The notes: generated by a model from the sequence alone, not told the origin. Shown: positions 54,180 through 63,918, counted from the stretch's first letter. The stretch is DNA of 64,000 bases from Rhodospirillales bacterium (GCA_025352665.1 JANXSM010000058.1:37619-101618), one strand, 5' to 3'. A program made the numbers and translations.

Positions 54180-55023
54180 GTGAGATCTGGTCCAGACGCA
54201 GGCTGATCATTTGGCACAGCGTGCGCAGCAGGCCGGGGATGGCGGGATGGCCCCATTTATGGGCGAGCGATGCGGCGTGGCCAAATGCGGCCGCGGCTGC
54301 GATGTGGTTGGTTTGCGGGATCACCTGGGGAAACACCGGGATCATCATGTGCAGGCCGCGCAGCTGGCGCAGCGTTTCGGTGTGCACGCGTGAGTTCATC
54401 TGCATCTTCACCGCGACCATGCCGATCGGCACCACGAGATGGCCGGTGCGTTGGCTGAAGTCGCGCACCATCTGCAGCAGGGTGGGCACGCCACGGGTGG
54501 AGAGGATGTCGGGGATAATCGGGATCAAATAGCCGTTCGAGGCGAACAGCGCGTTTTGCGTGACCGTGTTGAAGTTGGGTGGGCAGTCGATGATGACGAT
54601 GTCGTACTGGGCCAGCACGGGGCGGAGGTAGGCGCTCAGCAGCCCGTGGCGGGGGATTCCGGGGGGCGGCGCGTTGAGGCCGGATTGTTCCTGGTAGAGG
54701 CTGGCGGAGGCGGGCAGCAGGTCGATGGTGGTGACGCCGTGGATGCCGCCGACGCTGCGCTCGGTGATGTCGGCGCAGGGATACCAGCGGCTACGGGCGT
54801 CGGAGGGGTCGTGGAAGGCGCACGCGACGGAGCGGCCGGCGAAGCTGATTTCAGCGACCCTGGCCGTCCCGATCAGCATGTCTGAGGCGCTGGCCTGCGG
54901 GTCGAGGTCGACGACCAGCACGCGCTTGTTGAATTCGGCAGCGAACATATGGGCGAGGGCGACCGAGGTGGTCGTTTTGCCGACCCCGCCCTTGAGGGCA
55001 ATTACCGAAAAAACCTGTGTCAT
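54169..55023 (-). CDS. ParA/Soj-like partitioning ATPase, orphan
   Basis: A 284-residue deviant-Walker ATPase. I take ATG 55023 (MTQVFSVIALKGGVGKTTTSVALAH); GTG 55032 would add three residues. The deviant Walker A is KGGVGKTT with the signature Lys, switch I VVDLDPQASASDML, and Walker B IVIIDCPPNFNTVTQNAL. No parB-like gene or obvious parS site is adjacent, so this is more likely a cargo-positioning (MinD/McdA-like) protein than the chromosomal ParA. A short palindrome (CCTGATGGCATCAGG) lies 15 bp before the start and could be an autoregulatory site. Confidence 0.9.
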   Translation of the reverse strand: MTQVFSVIALKGGVGKTTTSVALAHMFAAEFNKRVLVVDLDPQASASDMLIGTARVAEISFAGRSVACAFHDPSDARSRWYPCADITERSVGGIHGVTTIDLLPASASLYQEQSGLNAPPPGIPRHGLLSAYLRPVLAQYDIVIIDCPPNFNTVTQNALFASNGYLIPIIPDILSTRGVPTLLQMVRDFSQRTGHLVVPIGMVAVKMQMNSRVHTETLRQLRGLHMMIPVFPQVIPQTNHIAAAAAFGHAASLAHKWGHPAIPGLLRTLCQMISLRLDQISPRA

Positions 55024-55253
55024 GGCTGTCACCGATGCCTGATGGCATCAGGTAACGGAGTCGGCTGGCATTCACAACCTGGTGATGATCCCATGTTGCC
55101 CGAGGCCCTTTATGCGCCGCGGAATTGTCGGCATACCGCAGCGCCGCATTGGCCGGCATGCCCGACTCGTTTTGGGGGGTGCGCATTTGTATTGCATACC
55201 CGTAGTGGGGAGCCGGCATCCGGTTTGGAACCAAGCCTTGAATACCGATGGGC

Positions 55254-55403
55254 CTATGCCAGCAGGTAGGCGACGACCATGGCGATGACGGCGAGGCATA
55301 CCGATACGGCGAGCACCCGTCGGACGATGCCGGGGGTTTCGCCCTGACGGGCGGCTTCGGCGGTTTTGACAATAACCGGGGCGGGATGCGGCTCGGTTGC
55401 CAT
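55254..55403 (-). CDS. Small single-pass membrane protein (49 aa)
   Basis: A 49-residue gene, too short for usual ORF cut-offs, started at ATG 55403 (MATEPHPAPVIVKTAEAARQGETPG). A very strong Shine-Dalgarno sequence, AAAAGGAGG, sits five bases upstream. The N-terminal half is soluble and carries TAEAARQGETP; the C-terminal half is one hydrophobic helix (VLAVSVCLAVIAMVVAYLLA) ending at the stop. This layout, a short soluble segment with an EARQG-type motif and one terminal helix, recurs in small alphaproteobacterial proteins of unknown function. It lies between the ParA-like gene and tRNA-Phe. The 230 bases between its stop and the ParA-like start show no other gene. Confidence 0.7.
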   Translation of the reverse strand: MATEPHPAPVIVKTAEAARQGETPGIVRRVLAVSVCLAVIAMVVAYLLA

Positions 55404-55473
55404 GGCGAACCTCCTTTTGGTGTCAGGATGGAACGCGCGGCTGTGGAGGATGTTCCCGCGGACTGCGACGGGA

Positions 55474-55549
55474 TGGTGCCCGGGGGCGGAATCGAACCAC
55501 CGACACTGCGATTTTCAGTCGCATGCTCTACCAACTGAGCTACCCGGGC
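55474..55549 (-). tRNA. tRNA-Phe (anticodon GAA)
   Basis: Read on the minus strand this is a 76-nt tRNA: acceptor GCCCGGG pairs with CCCGGGC, followed by encoded ACCA. The D arm is TAGCTCAGTTGGTAGAGCA, the anticodon stem-loop CGACTGAAAATCG carries GAA, and the T arm GTCGGTGGTTCGATTCCGCC contains the invariant GGTTCGA. All stems close. It precedes the ParA-like gene and follows yacG on the same strand. Confidence 0.97.
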
Positions 55550-55609
55550 GCCGTTAGGCGGAGGCGGGTGGATAGCCCAGGCGGGGGATGGGATCAACCC
55601 GCCAAATTG

Positions 55610-55807
55610 TCATCTTGGGTCTTCCTCGTCCTCGTCGTCGTTCATGAGGCTCGAATCGGGCGGCGAGGCGGGGATGCGGTAGTCCTCGGAGAACCAGCGG
55701 CCGAGGTCGGTATCGGCGCAGCGGCGGGAGCAGAACGGGCGAAAGCGGGGGTGGCTGGGGCGTTTACAGATCGGGCAAAGGGCGATGGGTGCGGCTGTGG
55801 GTGGCAC
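55610..55807 (-). CDS. yacG: DNA gyrase inhibitor YacG
   Basis: A 65-residue zinc protein that binds GyrB and blocks DNA gyrase in characterised relatives. The zinc ligands are Cys11, Cys14, Cys26 and Cys30 (LCPICKRP ... FCSRRC), followed by the conserved [13 protein letters not shown]. The C-terminal tail is short and very acidic ([10 protein letters not shown]). It is three bases downstream of the RNase G-like gene, matching the maf-rng-yacG order widespread in alphaproteobacteria. Confidence 0.95.
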   Translation of the reverse strand: MPPTAAPIALCPICKRPSHPRFRPFCSRRCADTDLGRWFSEDYRIPASPPDSSLMNDDEDEEDPR

Positions 55808-55810
55808 GGT

Positions 55811-56899
55811 TCAGCTCTCCAGGCTCCAGCCGGGCGGCGGCAGGGCGTGGTGGGGGATGAGGGTCAGCCGTTGGCCTGCGCGGGCGGCGATGGCGTCCAT
55901 CGCGTCACTGTCGGCCTGCAGGGCGGTGGCGATGGCGTGAGTGACGTGGAGCACGGGGGGATGGGTGGGGTTGGAGGCAATGGTGCGGGCGAGTTGGCGG
56001 AGTGCCTGCAGCCCCGCGGCGTGCGGGCCGGCGAGCAGTTCGTGCAGCGGTGGGTGGATGCGTGGGCGCAGGATTTCGGCGAGGCCCAGTGCCGAGAAGC
56101 CGAGGAATTTCGGCGCGAGCGAGTCGGTTGCAAGGGCTGCGATGAAATCGGGGCCGAGGGCGGCGCGGGCTCGCAGCGCCATGCCGGCGAGGTCGACAAG
56201 GATGGCGCCTGACAGGTTGCGCAGGCGGATCTGGCGGGCCAGGCCGGGCAGCAGCACGCGGTTGGCGTGGGCCTGGCTGGCCTGCTTGCCGCGACGGTCG
56301 TGGCCGGGGGAGAGGTCGACGTCGATCGCGGTCAGCGCCGGGGTCGGGAACACGTGGATGAGGGCGCCGCCGGGCAGGGTGGCCGAGGGCGTGCAGATGG
56401 TGGCGACCGCGTCCTCGACCGCATCGTCGAACGCATGGGCGAGCACGCGGCAGTGCAGGCCGAGGCGGGCGGCCATGCCGGCGTCGTCGATGACGATGGG
56501 GGCCTGCGGGTGTTGGCGGGCCAGGCGGGTCAGCGGGTCTAGGCCGCGGCGGAGCAGCGCGGGTGTGGCGGAGGGCGTGGTGGCAAACAGCTGCTGGTCG
56601 GCTTCGTCGAGCTTCGCGGAGAGGCGTGGACCCTTGCCGCCCTGGGCTGCGCGGGTGACACGGACGCCGAGCACATTGCCTTCGGCGGTGGCGCCCTCGC
56701 TGTCGGGCAGGAACCCTTCGGCGCCGGCGATGGCCACGAAGGCGCCGGCCATGGCGGGGACTCGCGAGATGACCCGGCCGCGGTGCAGGTCGCCGACGCC
56801 GTCGGGGGCGCCGGGCCGCCAGATGGCGTAGTCCTGCAAAGTGCCGTCCCAGGCGGCGACGCGCATTTCGCCGGGGCTGCAGCTGGCCAGAAGCTTCAC
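55811..56899 (-). CDS. rng: Ribonuclease E/G family protein (short form)
   Basis: A 362-residue endoribonuclease-like protein, shorter than E. coli RNase G (489). An S1-like region occupies about 35-90 (GDLHRGRVISRVPAMAGAFVAI ... EGFLPDSEGA). The catalytic DNase I-like region keeps both metal-binding acidic positions: TAIDVDLSPG and AILVDLAGM. ANRVLLPGLARQIRLRNLSGAILVDLAGM is the best family signature. The C-terminal zinc-link (CPxC) present in RNase E/G is absent, as is common for this short alphaproteobacterial form. It lies between maf and yacG and probably works in RNA processing. Enzymatic activity is inferred. Confidence 0.88.
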   Translation of the reverse strand: MKLLASCSPGEMRVAAWDGTLQDYAIWRPGAPDGVGDLHRGRVISRVPAMAGAFVAIAGAEGFLPDSEGATAEGNVLGVRVTRAAQGGKGPRLSAKLDEADQQLFATTPSATPALLRRGLDPLTRLARQHPQAPIVIDDAGMAARLGLHCRVLAHAFDDAVEDAVATICTPSATLPGGALIHVFPTPALTAIDVDLSPGHDRRGKQASQAHANRVLLPGLARQIRLRNLSGAILVDLAGMALRARAALGPDFIAALATDSLAPKFLGFSALGLAEILRPRIHPPLHELLAGPHAAGLQALRQLARTIASNPTHPPVLHVTHAIATALQADSDAMDAIAARAGQRLTLIPHHALPPPGWSLES

Positions 56900-56923
56900 G
56901 GTCGCATCCTCACGGTCCCATCT

Positions 56924-57493
56924 TCACAGTATCGGGTATCCCAGGCCGCGCAGCAGCTGCGCAGTTTCGAAAAGAGGCAGCCCGACCACGCCGGAATAGC
57001 TGCCGGACAGGGCGCGGATATGGGCTGCGGCGTGGCCTTGGACGGCGTAGCCGCCGGCCTTGCCCTGCCATTCGCCGGTGGCGAGATAGGCTGAGAGCTG
57101 GCCGGGGGAGAGCCTGGCGAAGGTGACCGCCGATTCGCTGACGCGCTCGGCGATCCGGCCATCCGGTGCGCGCAGCACGACGCAGGTGAGCACGCGGTGG
57201 CGGCGGCCGGACAACAGCGTCAGGCAGACTCGCGCCTGCGCCTCGGTTTCGGCCTTGGGGAGGATGCGGCGGCCGGCGGCGACCACGGTGTCGGCGGCGA
57301 GCACATAGGCGCCCGGCTCGATCACGGCGGCGCATTTCGCCCGCGCCATGCGCTGGGCGTAAAGGCGGGGGTTTTCGTCTCGCTCGGGGGTTTCGTTGAT
57401 GTCGGCTGCGATGATCCGGTCGGGTCTAAGACCGATCTGGGCCAGGAGCGCTTCCCGGCGGGGACTGGCTGACGCCAGAATCAGTCTCACCAC
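56924..57493 (-). CDS. maf: Maf-like nucleotide pyrophosphatase
   Basis: A 189-residue Maf protein. The N-terminal signature LILASASPRREALLAQIGL, then YVLAADTVVAAGRRIL with the catalytic Asp, and KAGGYAVQGHAAAHIRALSGSYSGVVGLPLFETAQLL are all present. Maf proteins hydrolyse non-canonical or certain canonical nucleoside triphosphates and can affect septation. It starts two bases after the infA stop, so the two are probably co-transcribed. The YhdE (dTTP) or YceF (m7GTP) subtype cannot be settled from sequence alone. Confidence 0.95.
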   Translation of the reverse strand: MVRLILASASPRREALLAQIGLRPDRIIAADINETPERDENPRLYAQRMARAKCAAVIEPGAYVLAADTVVAAGRRILPKAETEAQARVCLTLLSGRRHRVLTCVVLRAPDGRIAERVSESAVTFARLSPGQLSAYLATGEWQGKAGGYAVQGHAAAHIRALSGSYSGVVGLPLFETAQLLRGLGYPIL

Positions 57494-57495
57494 GC

Positions 57496-57714
57496 TTACT
57501 TGAAGCGGAAGGTGATGCGGCCCTTGGAGAGGTCGTACGGAGTCATCTCGACGTTCACGCGGTCACCGGCGAGGACGCGGATGCGGTTCTTGCGCATCTT
57601 GCCGCTGGTGTGGGCGAGGATGGAGTGTTCGTTGTCGAGTTTCACACGGAACATGGCGTTGGGGAGCAATTCCATCACGGTGCCGCTGAACTCGATCATA
57701 TCTTCTTTTGACAT
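57496..57714 (-). CDS. infA: Translation initiation factor IF-1
   Basis: A 72-residue OB-fold protein started at ATG 57714 ([30 protein letters not shown]). The family-standard [41 protein letters not shown] follows. It binds the A site of the 30S subunit during initiation. It heads the infA-maf-rng-yacG group; a 70-bp gap separates it from hisD upstream and could hold its own promoter. Confidence 0.98.
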   Translation of the reverse strand: MSKEDMIEFSGTVMELLPNAMFRVKLDNEHSILAHTSGKMRKNRIRVLAGDRVNVEMTPYDLSKGRITFRFK

Positions 57715-57784
57715 TAAGCCTCGTTGACTGTGGGGTGGCCCGTATACGGATTCGCGCGGAACATGACCCCGAGGCAAGGGCAGG

Positions 57785-59098
57785 TCAAGCAAGCGTGGAG
57801 ATTGGCAGGGGCGCGTTGCCCAAACGGATGGCGACACTGCGTGCGTGCGCCTGCAATCCCTCGGCCTCGGCCAGGGCCACCGCGGCCGGGCCGATGGCCT
57901 GGAGCCCGGCTTCCTGGCAAGCGATCCAGGTGGTGCGTTTCAGGAAATCATACACCGAAAGGCCGGAGGCGAAGCGGGCGGTGCGGCCGGTGGGCAGCAC
58001 GTGGTTGGGGCCTGCGACGTAGTCTCCGAGCGCCTCGGGACAGTAACGGCCAAGAAACGCCGCACCGGCGTGGCGGATGGTGGCGAAGATCGCCTGCGGA
58101 TCGCCGGTCATGATCTGCAAATGTTCGGGGGCGATGCGGTTGGCCAAGGCGGCGGCTTCCGCCCAGTCGCGCACCACGATGGTGGCACCGTGGTCGCGCC
58201 AGCTGGCGCCTGCGATCGCGGCGCGAGACAGCGTGGGCAGTTCGGCTTCAACCGCTGCTTCCACGAACTGGGCGAAATCCGCGCTGTCGGTCATGAGCAC
58301 GGCCTGGGCGAGTTCGTCGTGTTCGGCCTGGGCCAGCAGGTCGATGGCGACGTGGCGGGGGTTCTGTTGGCTGTCGGCCAGGATCAGCACCTCGGACGGG
58401 CCTGCGATGCTGTCGATGCCGACGCGGCCGAACACCTGGCGCTTGGCTTCGGCGACATAGGCATTGCCGGGACCGACGATACGGTCGACGCCTGCGATGG
58501 TTTCAGTGCCGTAGGCCATGGCGGCAACCGCCTGGGCGCCGCCGATGCGGTAGATTTCGGTAATACCCGCGCGGCTTGCGGCGGCGAGCACCAGCGGGTT
58601 GAGCACGCCGTCGGGCGTGGGCACGCACATGGCGATGCGCGCGACGCCGGCGGCCCGCGCGGGGATGGCGTTCATCAGCACCGAGGACGGGTAGGCTGCC
58701 TTGCCGCCGGGAACATACAGCCCGACGGCGTCGAGCGCGGTCCAGCGCATGCCGAGGGTGAGGCCTTCGGCATCGTCGATGCGCAGGTCGTGCGGCAGCT
58801 GGGCGCGGTGGAAGGCTTCGATGCGCGTGGCCGCGACGTCGAGCGCTGCCATCAGATGCGGGGCGATGCCGGCGGTTGCCGCGTCGATCTCGGCCTGGGC
58901 GATGCGCAGACGGTCTGGTTTGACGGCCATCCGGTCGAAGCGTTCGGTGTAGTCACAGACGGCGGCATCGCCGCGCGCGCGCACGTCCGCGATGATGGCG
59001 GCGACAGGGGTGTGGACGTCCTGGGCAGCATCGCGGTCAGTGAGGAGTTGTTGGAAACGCGCCTCGAAATCGGCGTCCGCCGTTGCCAGGCGCTTCAT
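57785..59098 (-). CDS. hisD: Histidinol dehydrogenase
   Basis: A 437-residue enzyme for the last two steps of histidine synthesis (histidinol to histidine, two NAD molecules, zinc). Started at ATG 59098 ([19 protein letters not shown]), overlapping the hisG stop. Key segments are [71 protein letters not shown] with the zinc-ligand region, [11 protein letters not shown] with the catalytic Glu-His pair, and [19 protein letters not shown]. It is intact and full length. Confidence 0.97.
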   Translation of the reverse strand: MKRLATADADFEARFQQLLTDRDAAQDVHTPVAAIIADVRARGDAAVCDYTERFDRMAVKPDRLRIAQAEIDAATAGIAPHLMAALDVAATRIEAFHRAQLPHDLRIDDAEGLTLGMRWTALDAVGLYVPGGKAAYPSSVLMNAIPARAAGVARIAMCVPTPDGVLNPLVLAAASRAGITEIYRIGGAQAVAAMAYGTETIAGVDRIVGPGNAYVAEAKRQVFGRVGIDSIAGPSEVLILADSQQNPRHVAIDLLAQAEHDELAQAVLMTDSADFAQFVEAAVEAELPTLSRAAIAGASWRDHGATIVVRDWAEAAALANRIAPEHLQIMTGDPQAIFATIRHAGAAFLGRYCPEALGDYVAGPNHVLPTGRTARFASGLSVYDFLKRTTWIACQEAGLQAIGPAAVALAEAEGLQAHARSVAIRLGNAPLPISTLA

Positions 59099-59832
59099 GC
59101 GGTCAGCGTGTCCTGTTGTATTTGCTTCAACGTTTGCTTCAACGTTTCCTGGGCGGCACGGAACCGGGCGATCCAGGCGCTGACCAGCTCCGGGCGGGTT
59201 TTCAGCGCGGTGCGGTTGACGATGAGGCGGCTGGAGACCTGGGTGATCACCTCCGTCTCGACCAGCCCGTTGGCGCGCAGGGTGGAGCCGGTGGCCACGA
59301 GATCGACGATCTGGCGGGTGAGGCCGAGGCCGGGGGCCAGTTCCATGGCGCCGTTGAGATGCACGACATCGGCGTGGATGCCGCGGCTGGCGTAGTGCCT
59401 GCGGGTGATGTTGGGATATTTGGTGGCGACCCGCACGCGCGACCATGTGGCCGGGTCGTCCATTCCGGCGGTGGTTGCCGGCTCTGCGACCGAGATGCGG
59501 CAGGCGCCGATCTGCAGGTCGAGCGGGGCGTAGATCTCGGGATAGTCGAACTCCATCAGCACGTCTGACCCGCAGATGCCGAGTTGGGCGCCGCCGAAGG
59601 CTACGAAGGTTGCCACGTCGAAGCTGCGGACGCGGACGACGTCGAGATCCGGGTCGTTGGTGGGAAAGCGCAGGCGGCGGCTGCTTTCGTCGGCGTAGTC
59701 GGGCTCTGGCACGATGCCGGCGGCGGCCAGCAGGGGGCCGCATTCGTCAAGGATACGGCCCTTGGGCAGGGCGAGCACGAGCGGGCCCATGGTTTCGGCT
59801 TCCCATTGTGTTTGGGGAAAGATGGCGGACAT
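59095..59832 (-). CDS. hisG: ATP phosphoribosyltransferase (catalytic subunit, short form)
   Basis: A 245-residue first enzyme of histidine synthesis, started at ATG 59832 ([29 protein letters not shown]); an internal ATG at MGPLVL is possible. Signatures are [32 protein letters not shown], and the PRPP-binding [27 protein letters not shown]. It ends without the ACT-like regulatory domain of long HisG proteins, so a HisZ partner elsewhere is expected; none is in this window. A 12-bp in-frame repeat near the end encodes TLKQTLKQ. It overlaps murA upstream and hisD downstream. Confidence 0.95.
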   Translation of the reverse strand: MSAIFPQTQWEAETMGPLVLALPKGRILDECGPLLAAAGIVPEPDYADESSRRLRFPTNDPDLDVVRVRSFDVATFVAFGGAQLGICGSDVLMEFDYPEIYAPLDLQIGACRISVAEPATTAGMDDPATWSRVRVATKYPNITRRHYASRGIHADVVHLNGAMELAPGLGLTRQIVDLVATGSTLRANGLVETEVITQVSSRLIVNRTALKTRPELVSAWIARFRAAQETLKQTLKQIQQDTLTA

Positions 59833-61091
59833 CAGGTCATCCGTTCGATATCGGCGCCACATGCCGCGAGTTTGCGTTCGACGGTTTCGAACCCGCGATC
59901 GAGGTGGTGGACGTCGTTGACGATGGTCTCGCCGCGGGCGACCAGGCCTGCCAGGATCAGCGAGACGGAGGCGCGCAGGTCGGTGGCCATGACGGGCGCC
60001 CCCGACAGCCACGGCGTGCCGCGCACGATGGCGGAGGCGCCGTGCACGTTGATGCGGGCGCCCATGCGGTTGAGTTCCGGCACATGCATGAAGCGATTTT
60101 CGAAGATGGTTTCGGTGATCATCGACGCACCCTCGGCGACTGACATCAGCACCATGTACTGGGCTTGCATGTCGGTGGGGAAGCCAGGGTAGGGTGACGT
60201 CATCGCGTCGACTCCGTGCAACCCGTTGCGGCGCTGCACGGTGATGCCCGTGTCGGTTGCGGTGATCTCCACACCGACTTCGGCGAGCGTGCTGACGAGG
60301 GCGCCGAGATGATCCAGCCGGCCGCCGCGCAGGTGCAAGGTGCCGCCGGTGATGCCGGCCGCACAGGCGTAGGTGCCCGTCTCGATCCGGTCCGCGATCA
60401 CCGCGCAAGTGGCGCCGTGCAGGGAGGCGACGCCGTCGATGGTCAGGCGGTCGGTGCCGATGCCGGTGATCTGGGCGCCCATGGCCACCAGGCAGTCGCA
60501 CAGGTTGATGATTTCGGGCTCGCGGGCCGCATTGGCGAGTACGGTGCGGCCGTTCGCCAAGGTGGCTGCCATCAGCAGGTTCTCGGTCGCGCCGACACTT
60601 GGCAGCGGGAACACGATGGTGGCGCCTTGCAGCCCGTTCGGCGCTTTGGCGTTCACGTAGCCGCCTTCGAGCAGGATGGTGGCACCCATCTGCTCGAGGC
60701 CCTTGAGGTGGAGGTCGACCGGTCGGGCGCCGATTTCGCAGCCGCCCGGCAGGCTCACCCGCGCCTCACGCGTGCGAGCCAGCAGCGGGCCGAGCACCAG
60801 GATGGAGGCGCGCATGCGGCTGACGATGTCGTATGGCGCCTCGGTGTTGGTGATCGGGCCGCCGAGGGAGAGGGTATGGCCGTCGTTGGCGGGACGCTCG
60901 ACGGCGATGCCGTGCTGTTCGAGCAGCAGCGCCATGGTTTGGGTGTCGGCCAGCACCGGCACGCGGGTGAGCACCAGGCGTTCGTCGGTCAGCAGGCCCG
61001 CCGCCATCAGGGGCAGGCTGGCGTTCTTGGCGCCGCTGATCTCGATTTCGCCCTGCAGGGGCCGGCCACCGCGAATACGGATTTTGTCCAT
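59832..61091 (-). CDS. murA: UDP-N-acetylglucosamine 1-carboxyvinyltransferase
   Basis: A 419-residue EPSP-synthase-like enzyme for the first committed step of peptidoglycan synthesis. Started at ATG 61091 ([34 protein letters not shown]). The fosfomycin-target Cys118 is in [26 protein letters not shown], so fosfomycin sensitivity at the target is expected. GMHPDMQAQYM-like [19 protein letters not shown] and the ending [12 protein letters not shown] are also conserved. Twelve bases separate it from dcd, and its stop overlaps the hisG start. Confidence 0.97.
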   Translation of the reverse strand: MDKIRIRGGRPLQGEIEISGAKNASLPLMAAGLLTDERLVLTRVPVLADTQTMALLLEQHGIAVERPANDGHTLSLGGPITNTEAPYDIVSRMRASILVLGPLLARTREARVSLPGGCEIGARPVDLHLKGLEQMGATILLEGGYVNAKAPNGLQGATIVFPLPSVGATENLLMAATLANGRTVLANAAREPEIINLCDCLVAMGAQITGIGTDRLTIDGVASLHGATCAVIADRIETGTYACAAGITGGTLHLRGGRLDHLGALVSTLAEVGVEITATDTGITVQRRNGLHGVDAMTSPYPGFPTDMQAQYMVLMSVAEGASMITETIFENRFMHVPELNRMGARINVHGASAIVRGTPWLSGAPVMATDLRASVSLILAGLVARGETIVNDVHHLDRGFETVERKLAACGADIERMT

Positions 61092-61102
61092 GTCGAATTC
61101 CT

Positions 61103-61660
61103 TCAGCCCATGCGTGGCAAGGATACGCCGCGCTGGCCCATGTATTTCCCGGCCTTGTCGGCATAGCTGATTTCGCAGGGTTGGTCGCCCTGCAGGAACA
61201 GGAACTGGCAGATGCCTTCGAACGCGTGGATTTTGGCGGGGAGCGGCGTGGTGTTGCTGATTTCGATGGTCACCTGGCCCTCCCACTCCGGTTCCAGCGG
61301 CGTGACGTTCACGATGATGCCGCAGCGGGCGTAGGTGGATTTGCCGAGGCAGATCACCAGCACGTCGCGCGGGATGCGAAAATACTCGACGGTGTGGGCG
61401 AGGGCGAATGAGTTGGGCGGAATGATGCAGACCGGGCCTTTGCGGTCGACGAAGCTTGCCGGACTGAACGCCTTGGGGTCGACGATGGCGCTGTCGACGT
61501 TGGTGAAGATTTTGAATTCGTCGGCGACGCGGGCGTCGTAGCCGTAGCTGGACAGTCCGTAGCTGATCACACCGTCGCGCTTCTGGGATTCGACGAAGGG
61601 CTCGATCATGGCGTGCTCGGTCGCCATACGGCGGATCCAGATATCGGACATGACGGACAT
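61103..61660 (-). CDS. dcd: dCTP deaminase
   Basis: A 185-residue enzyme of the dUTPase-like fold that converts dCTP to dUTP. Signatures are [89 protein letters not shown] with the catalytic Glu, and the tail [16 protein letters not shown]. Length and motifs fit the monofunctional proteobacterial enzyme. It is the first gene of the dcd-murA-hisG-hisD string on the minus strand. Confidence 0.97.
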   Translation of the reverse strand: MSVMSDIWIRRMATEHAMIEPFVESQKRDGVISYGLSSYGYDARVADEFKIFTNVDSAIVDPKAFSPASFVDRKGPVCIIPPNSFALAHTVEYFRIPRDVLVICLGKSTYARCGIIVNVTPLEPEWEGQVTIEISNTTPLPAKIHAFEGICQFLFLQGDQPCEISYADKAGKYMGQRGVSLPRMG

Positions 61661-61789
61661 CGCAGCGCTCCGGGCGGATCGCGGGGTCTAGCGGAGTTGG
61701 GGGGGGATGGCCAGTGGGCGGTGCAGAGCGTGACGTATAGTCTGGCTGAGGCCGGTTGTGGTGTTGAGATGCTGGGTTTTCACAGTGAT

Positions 61790-62002
61790 CTAGATATCGA
61801 GCACGTCGCCGCCGCTGACGCCGCTGCGTTCGCCGTTAAGGGGCGCTGCCTGCAACCCGGACAGCTTGGACTGATGCTCTTCCAGCAGCCGGAGCCCGGC
61901 GCGCGCCACGTCGCTGGCGGTGCTGACGGGCGCGCTCAACTTGCGGTCTTCCTCCAGCGTGGGAATACTGGCTGAGACTGACCGTGTATTTTTTATGTTC
62001 AC
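61790..62002 (-). pseudogene. Decayed ParD-like antitoxin remnant
   Basis: A 70-codon frame whose middle part, [33 protein letters not shown], is the ParD/CopG antitoxin dimer and toxin-binding segment. The N-terminal ribbon-helix-helix is missing or scrambled: residues 1-29 do not form the usual RHH strand and helix. No ParE toxin gene follows. The remnant lies at the GC-rich to AT-richer boundary beside dcd. The sequence from 61661 to 61789 holds nothing I can identify, nor does 62003-62256. Confidence 0.6.
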
Positions 62003-62256
62003 CTGCTTTTGAACTATACCAGAATTTGGTGTACTTTTGTGCCGTTACGTGTCGCTGGTCACTTTGAATTTCACTTCCGACCTGACCGGGATACTCCTGG
62101 CCTGGTCAGTCAAATTATAAAGGGGCATTCAGCAGTGGAGCCTGTGGCCAGCAACGCACCAATTTTAGACCGCTTGGGGCAACACGAGCTTTCCTACTGG
62201 CAGAACTAGACGACACTCTAAGGCCTCGCACCATACAACCGTGCGGTAGATGCGAG

Positions 62257-63705
62257 TCATTTACCGGTTTCTTCATCAAGCGGCGCCGCGTCAGGGTTCT
62301 CGGGTTCCAGTCTGCCCCCGCGTCCAATCAATTTTCGCCAAGCTGCTTTATTGCCATTCTTGCCAGGAACACGTTCAACTAATTGTCGGCGAGAAAGACT
62401 GAGAAACACATTTTTCATCATGTTCTCAGATCTAATACCGGTCAAATCCCGAGCAACGCTATTCGAAATCTCATCATGGTTGTCAAGGAATGCCATCACC
62501 GCTTCCTGTGGCGACGCCAAGGGTGAGTGCCGGATATAAACAATAACTGATGTGTCGGTTTCTTCGATCTCTGGCGCTTTAAGCCGAAGAGCCTTCATCG
62601 CATCGAAAGCGGTGTTGAGACCTTCTCCGATATCTTTATTTGGCGCGTTGGGAAACTTGTTGATCAGCCGAACGAGACGCGGATTCCGGGCAGCTTGCTC
62701 GTTAAGGATATTTTGCTTGGTCACATGACCCGGGATTTTTCCAGGGCTTTGGACTTCGACACGGTTATCGAAGATACGAATTTGGATATCAGACGCTAGG
62801 CTATAATCCCGGTGGAGCACGGCATTTGTGATAATCTCATGCAGCGTTTCGTCTGGGTATAGGACTCCTTCTAAGCCTTTATCAGTCAGTGTACGAATAC
62901 CCTGAATCATCTCCTTCGTTTTTGCGACGGAAGCGTAGATTAGATTGTATGCGCAGCCCTCCACGGTTATTGGGTCTTCAGCAAGCTGATTCCTCGTACC
63001 TTCCTCATCTCGAGTCTTGTAGCGAGTGATCTTCACTGCCGAGCGCTTGGGAAGCGCTGATTGTGGCTCATCGTGGAAAAGCATAACTCCGGCTACAGTT
63101 GGCCGTCCATTGGCAATCAGAGACTGCTTGATTAGCCACGCCTGAGGATCACCAGTCGGGATCACATCCCGAATGAAATTTATAACTGTGATCGAGTTGG
63201 TCACGCTCTCGGCAGCCACGTTTACCACATCGTCTTCGAAGCTAATTATCCCCTTGTCGAGTTGCAACCTATGTATTGCCTCCGGGGTATCGACGCGCAG
63301 CTTCTGCGCGCCTTTCCTGGTATAAGTACAGCCGTCAGATGCCTTAATGATGTCCTTGGACTTCGGAATTTCCAGGTGCAAGACATACCCAGACTCCACC
63401 GCGGATTCTAAGAAGACTGCTTGATAATGGCCGCCAAGCGGCTTCATCGCCTCCATAACTTGAAGGTGAGCGTTGGCTGCTTCGACGTCAGCGAAGCCAC
63501 GCCAGCTTCGGATTTTTTGATCGTCTGCCTTGCACTCGTCTATGCCAATATAGAGTTCCCCACCAGAGGTGTTGGCAAAAGCTGATATCGACTCGGTTAG
63601 TTTGCTAGGCTTGATGTCGATGGCCTTCACATCATGGAAGTGATCTTCCTCGATCGCTAAAATTGCTTTGACTTGGGCGAGCGTAATCTCAGCGCGATCA
63701 ACCAT
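62257..63705 (-). CDS. AlbA_2 domain/GHKL-type ATPase protein
   Basis: A 482-residue protein with clearly lower GC than the rest of the window. The N-terminal AlbA_2 (Schlafen-like) domain spans about residues 15-130: HDVKAIDIKPSKLTESISAFANTSGGELYIGIDE and YVLHLEIPKSKDIIKASDGCTYTRKGAQKLRV. A GHKL-type ATPase region follows (PDETLHEIITNAVLHRDYSLASDIQIRIFDNRVEVQSPGKIPGHVT, where N of EIITNA and the GEGLNTAF loop act as N box and G2-like elements). A winged-helix-like C terminus (NSVARDLTGIRSENMMKNVFLSLSRRQLVERV) ends it. Family members are regulators or suspected phage-defence factors. The function here is unknown. Confidence 0.85.
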   Translation of the reverse strand: MVDRAEITLAQVKAILAIEEDHFHDVKAIDIKPSKLTESISAFANTSGGELYIGIDECKADDQKIRSWRGFADVEAANAHLQVMEAMKPLGGHYQAVFLESAVESGYVLHLEIPKSKDIIKASDGCTYTRKGAQKLRVDTPEAIHRLQLDKGIISFEDDVVNVAAESVTNSITVINFIRDVIPTGDPQAWLIKQSLIANGRPTVAGVMLFHDEPQSALPKRSAVKITRYKTRDEEGTRNQLAEDPITVEGCAYNLIYASVAKTKEMIQGIRTLTDKGLEGVLYPDETLHEIITNAVLHRDYSLASDIQIRIFDNRVEVQSPGKIPGHVTKQNILNEQAARNPRLVRLINKFPNAPNKDIGEGLNTAFDAMKALRLKAPEIEETDTSVIVYIRHSPLASPQEAVMAFLDNHDEISNSVARDLTGIRSENMMKNVFLSLSRRQLVERVPGKNGNKAAWRKLIGRGGRLEPENPDAAPLDEETGK

Positions 63706-63918
63706 GGCTTTTCAATCCCATGCACAAGTCGTTTCGTTTACGCGGTGCTCATCCCGGCGGCAAGACTCAACCGGTCAGAACGGATGGATGTCCGGTTTCT
63801 GGCTTAGCCAGCTGAGATCGGCCATTCCGCTGTCGGCCAGACTCAGCCGCGATCCGAATGTCGGGTTCCGCGCGTGCAGCCCCGGAGCGGACCGGCAGAA
63901 ATCCTTCAGCGGCGGACA

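Noticed and set aside
59118..59150. 12-bp tandem repeat near the end of hisG as a regulatory element
   Set aside because: In-frame and short, encoding TLKQTLKQ in the coding sequence; more likely simple slippage than a control site.
62009..62209. 66-codon plus-strand frame beside the ParD relic
   Set aside because: No RBS, no recognisable motif, and sited in degenerate AT-richer sequence; not supported as a gene.
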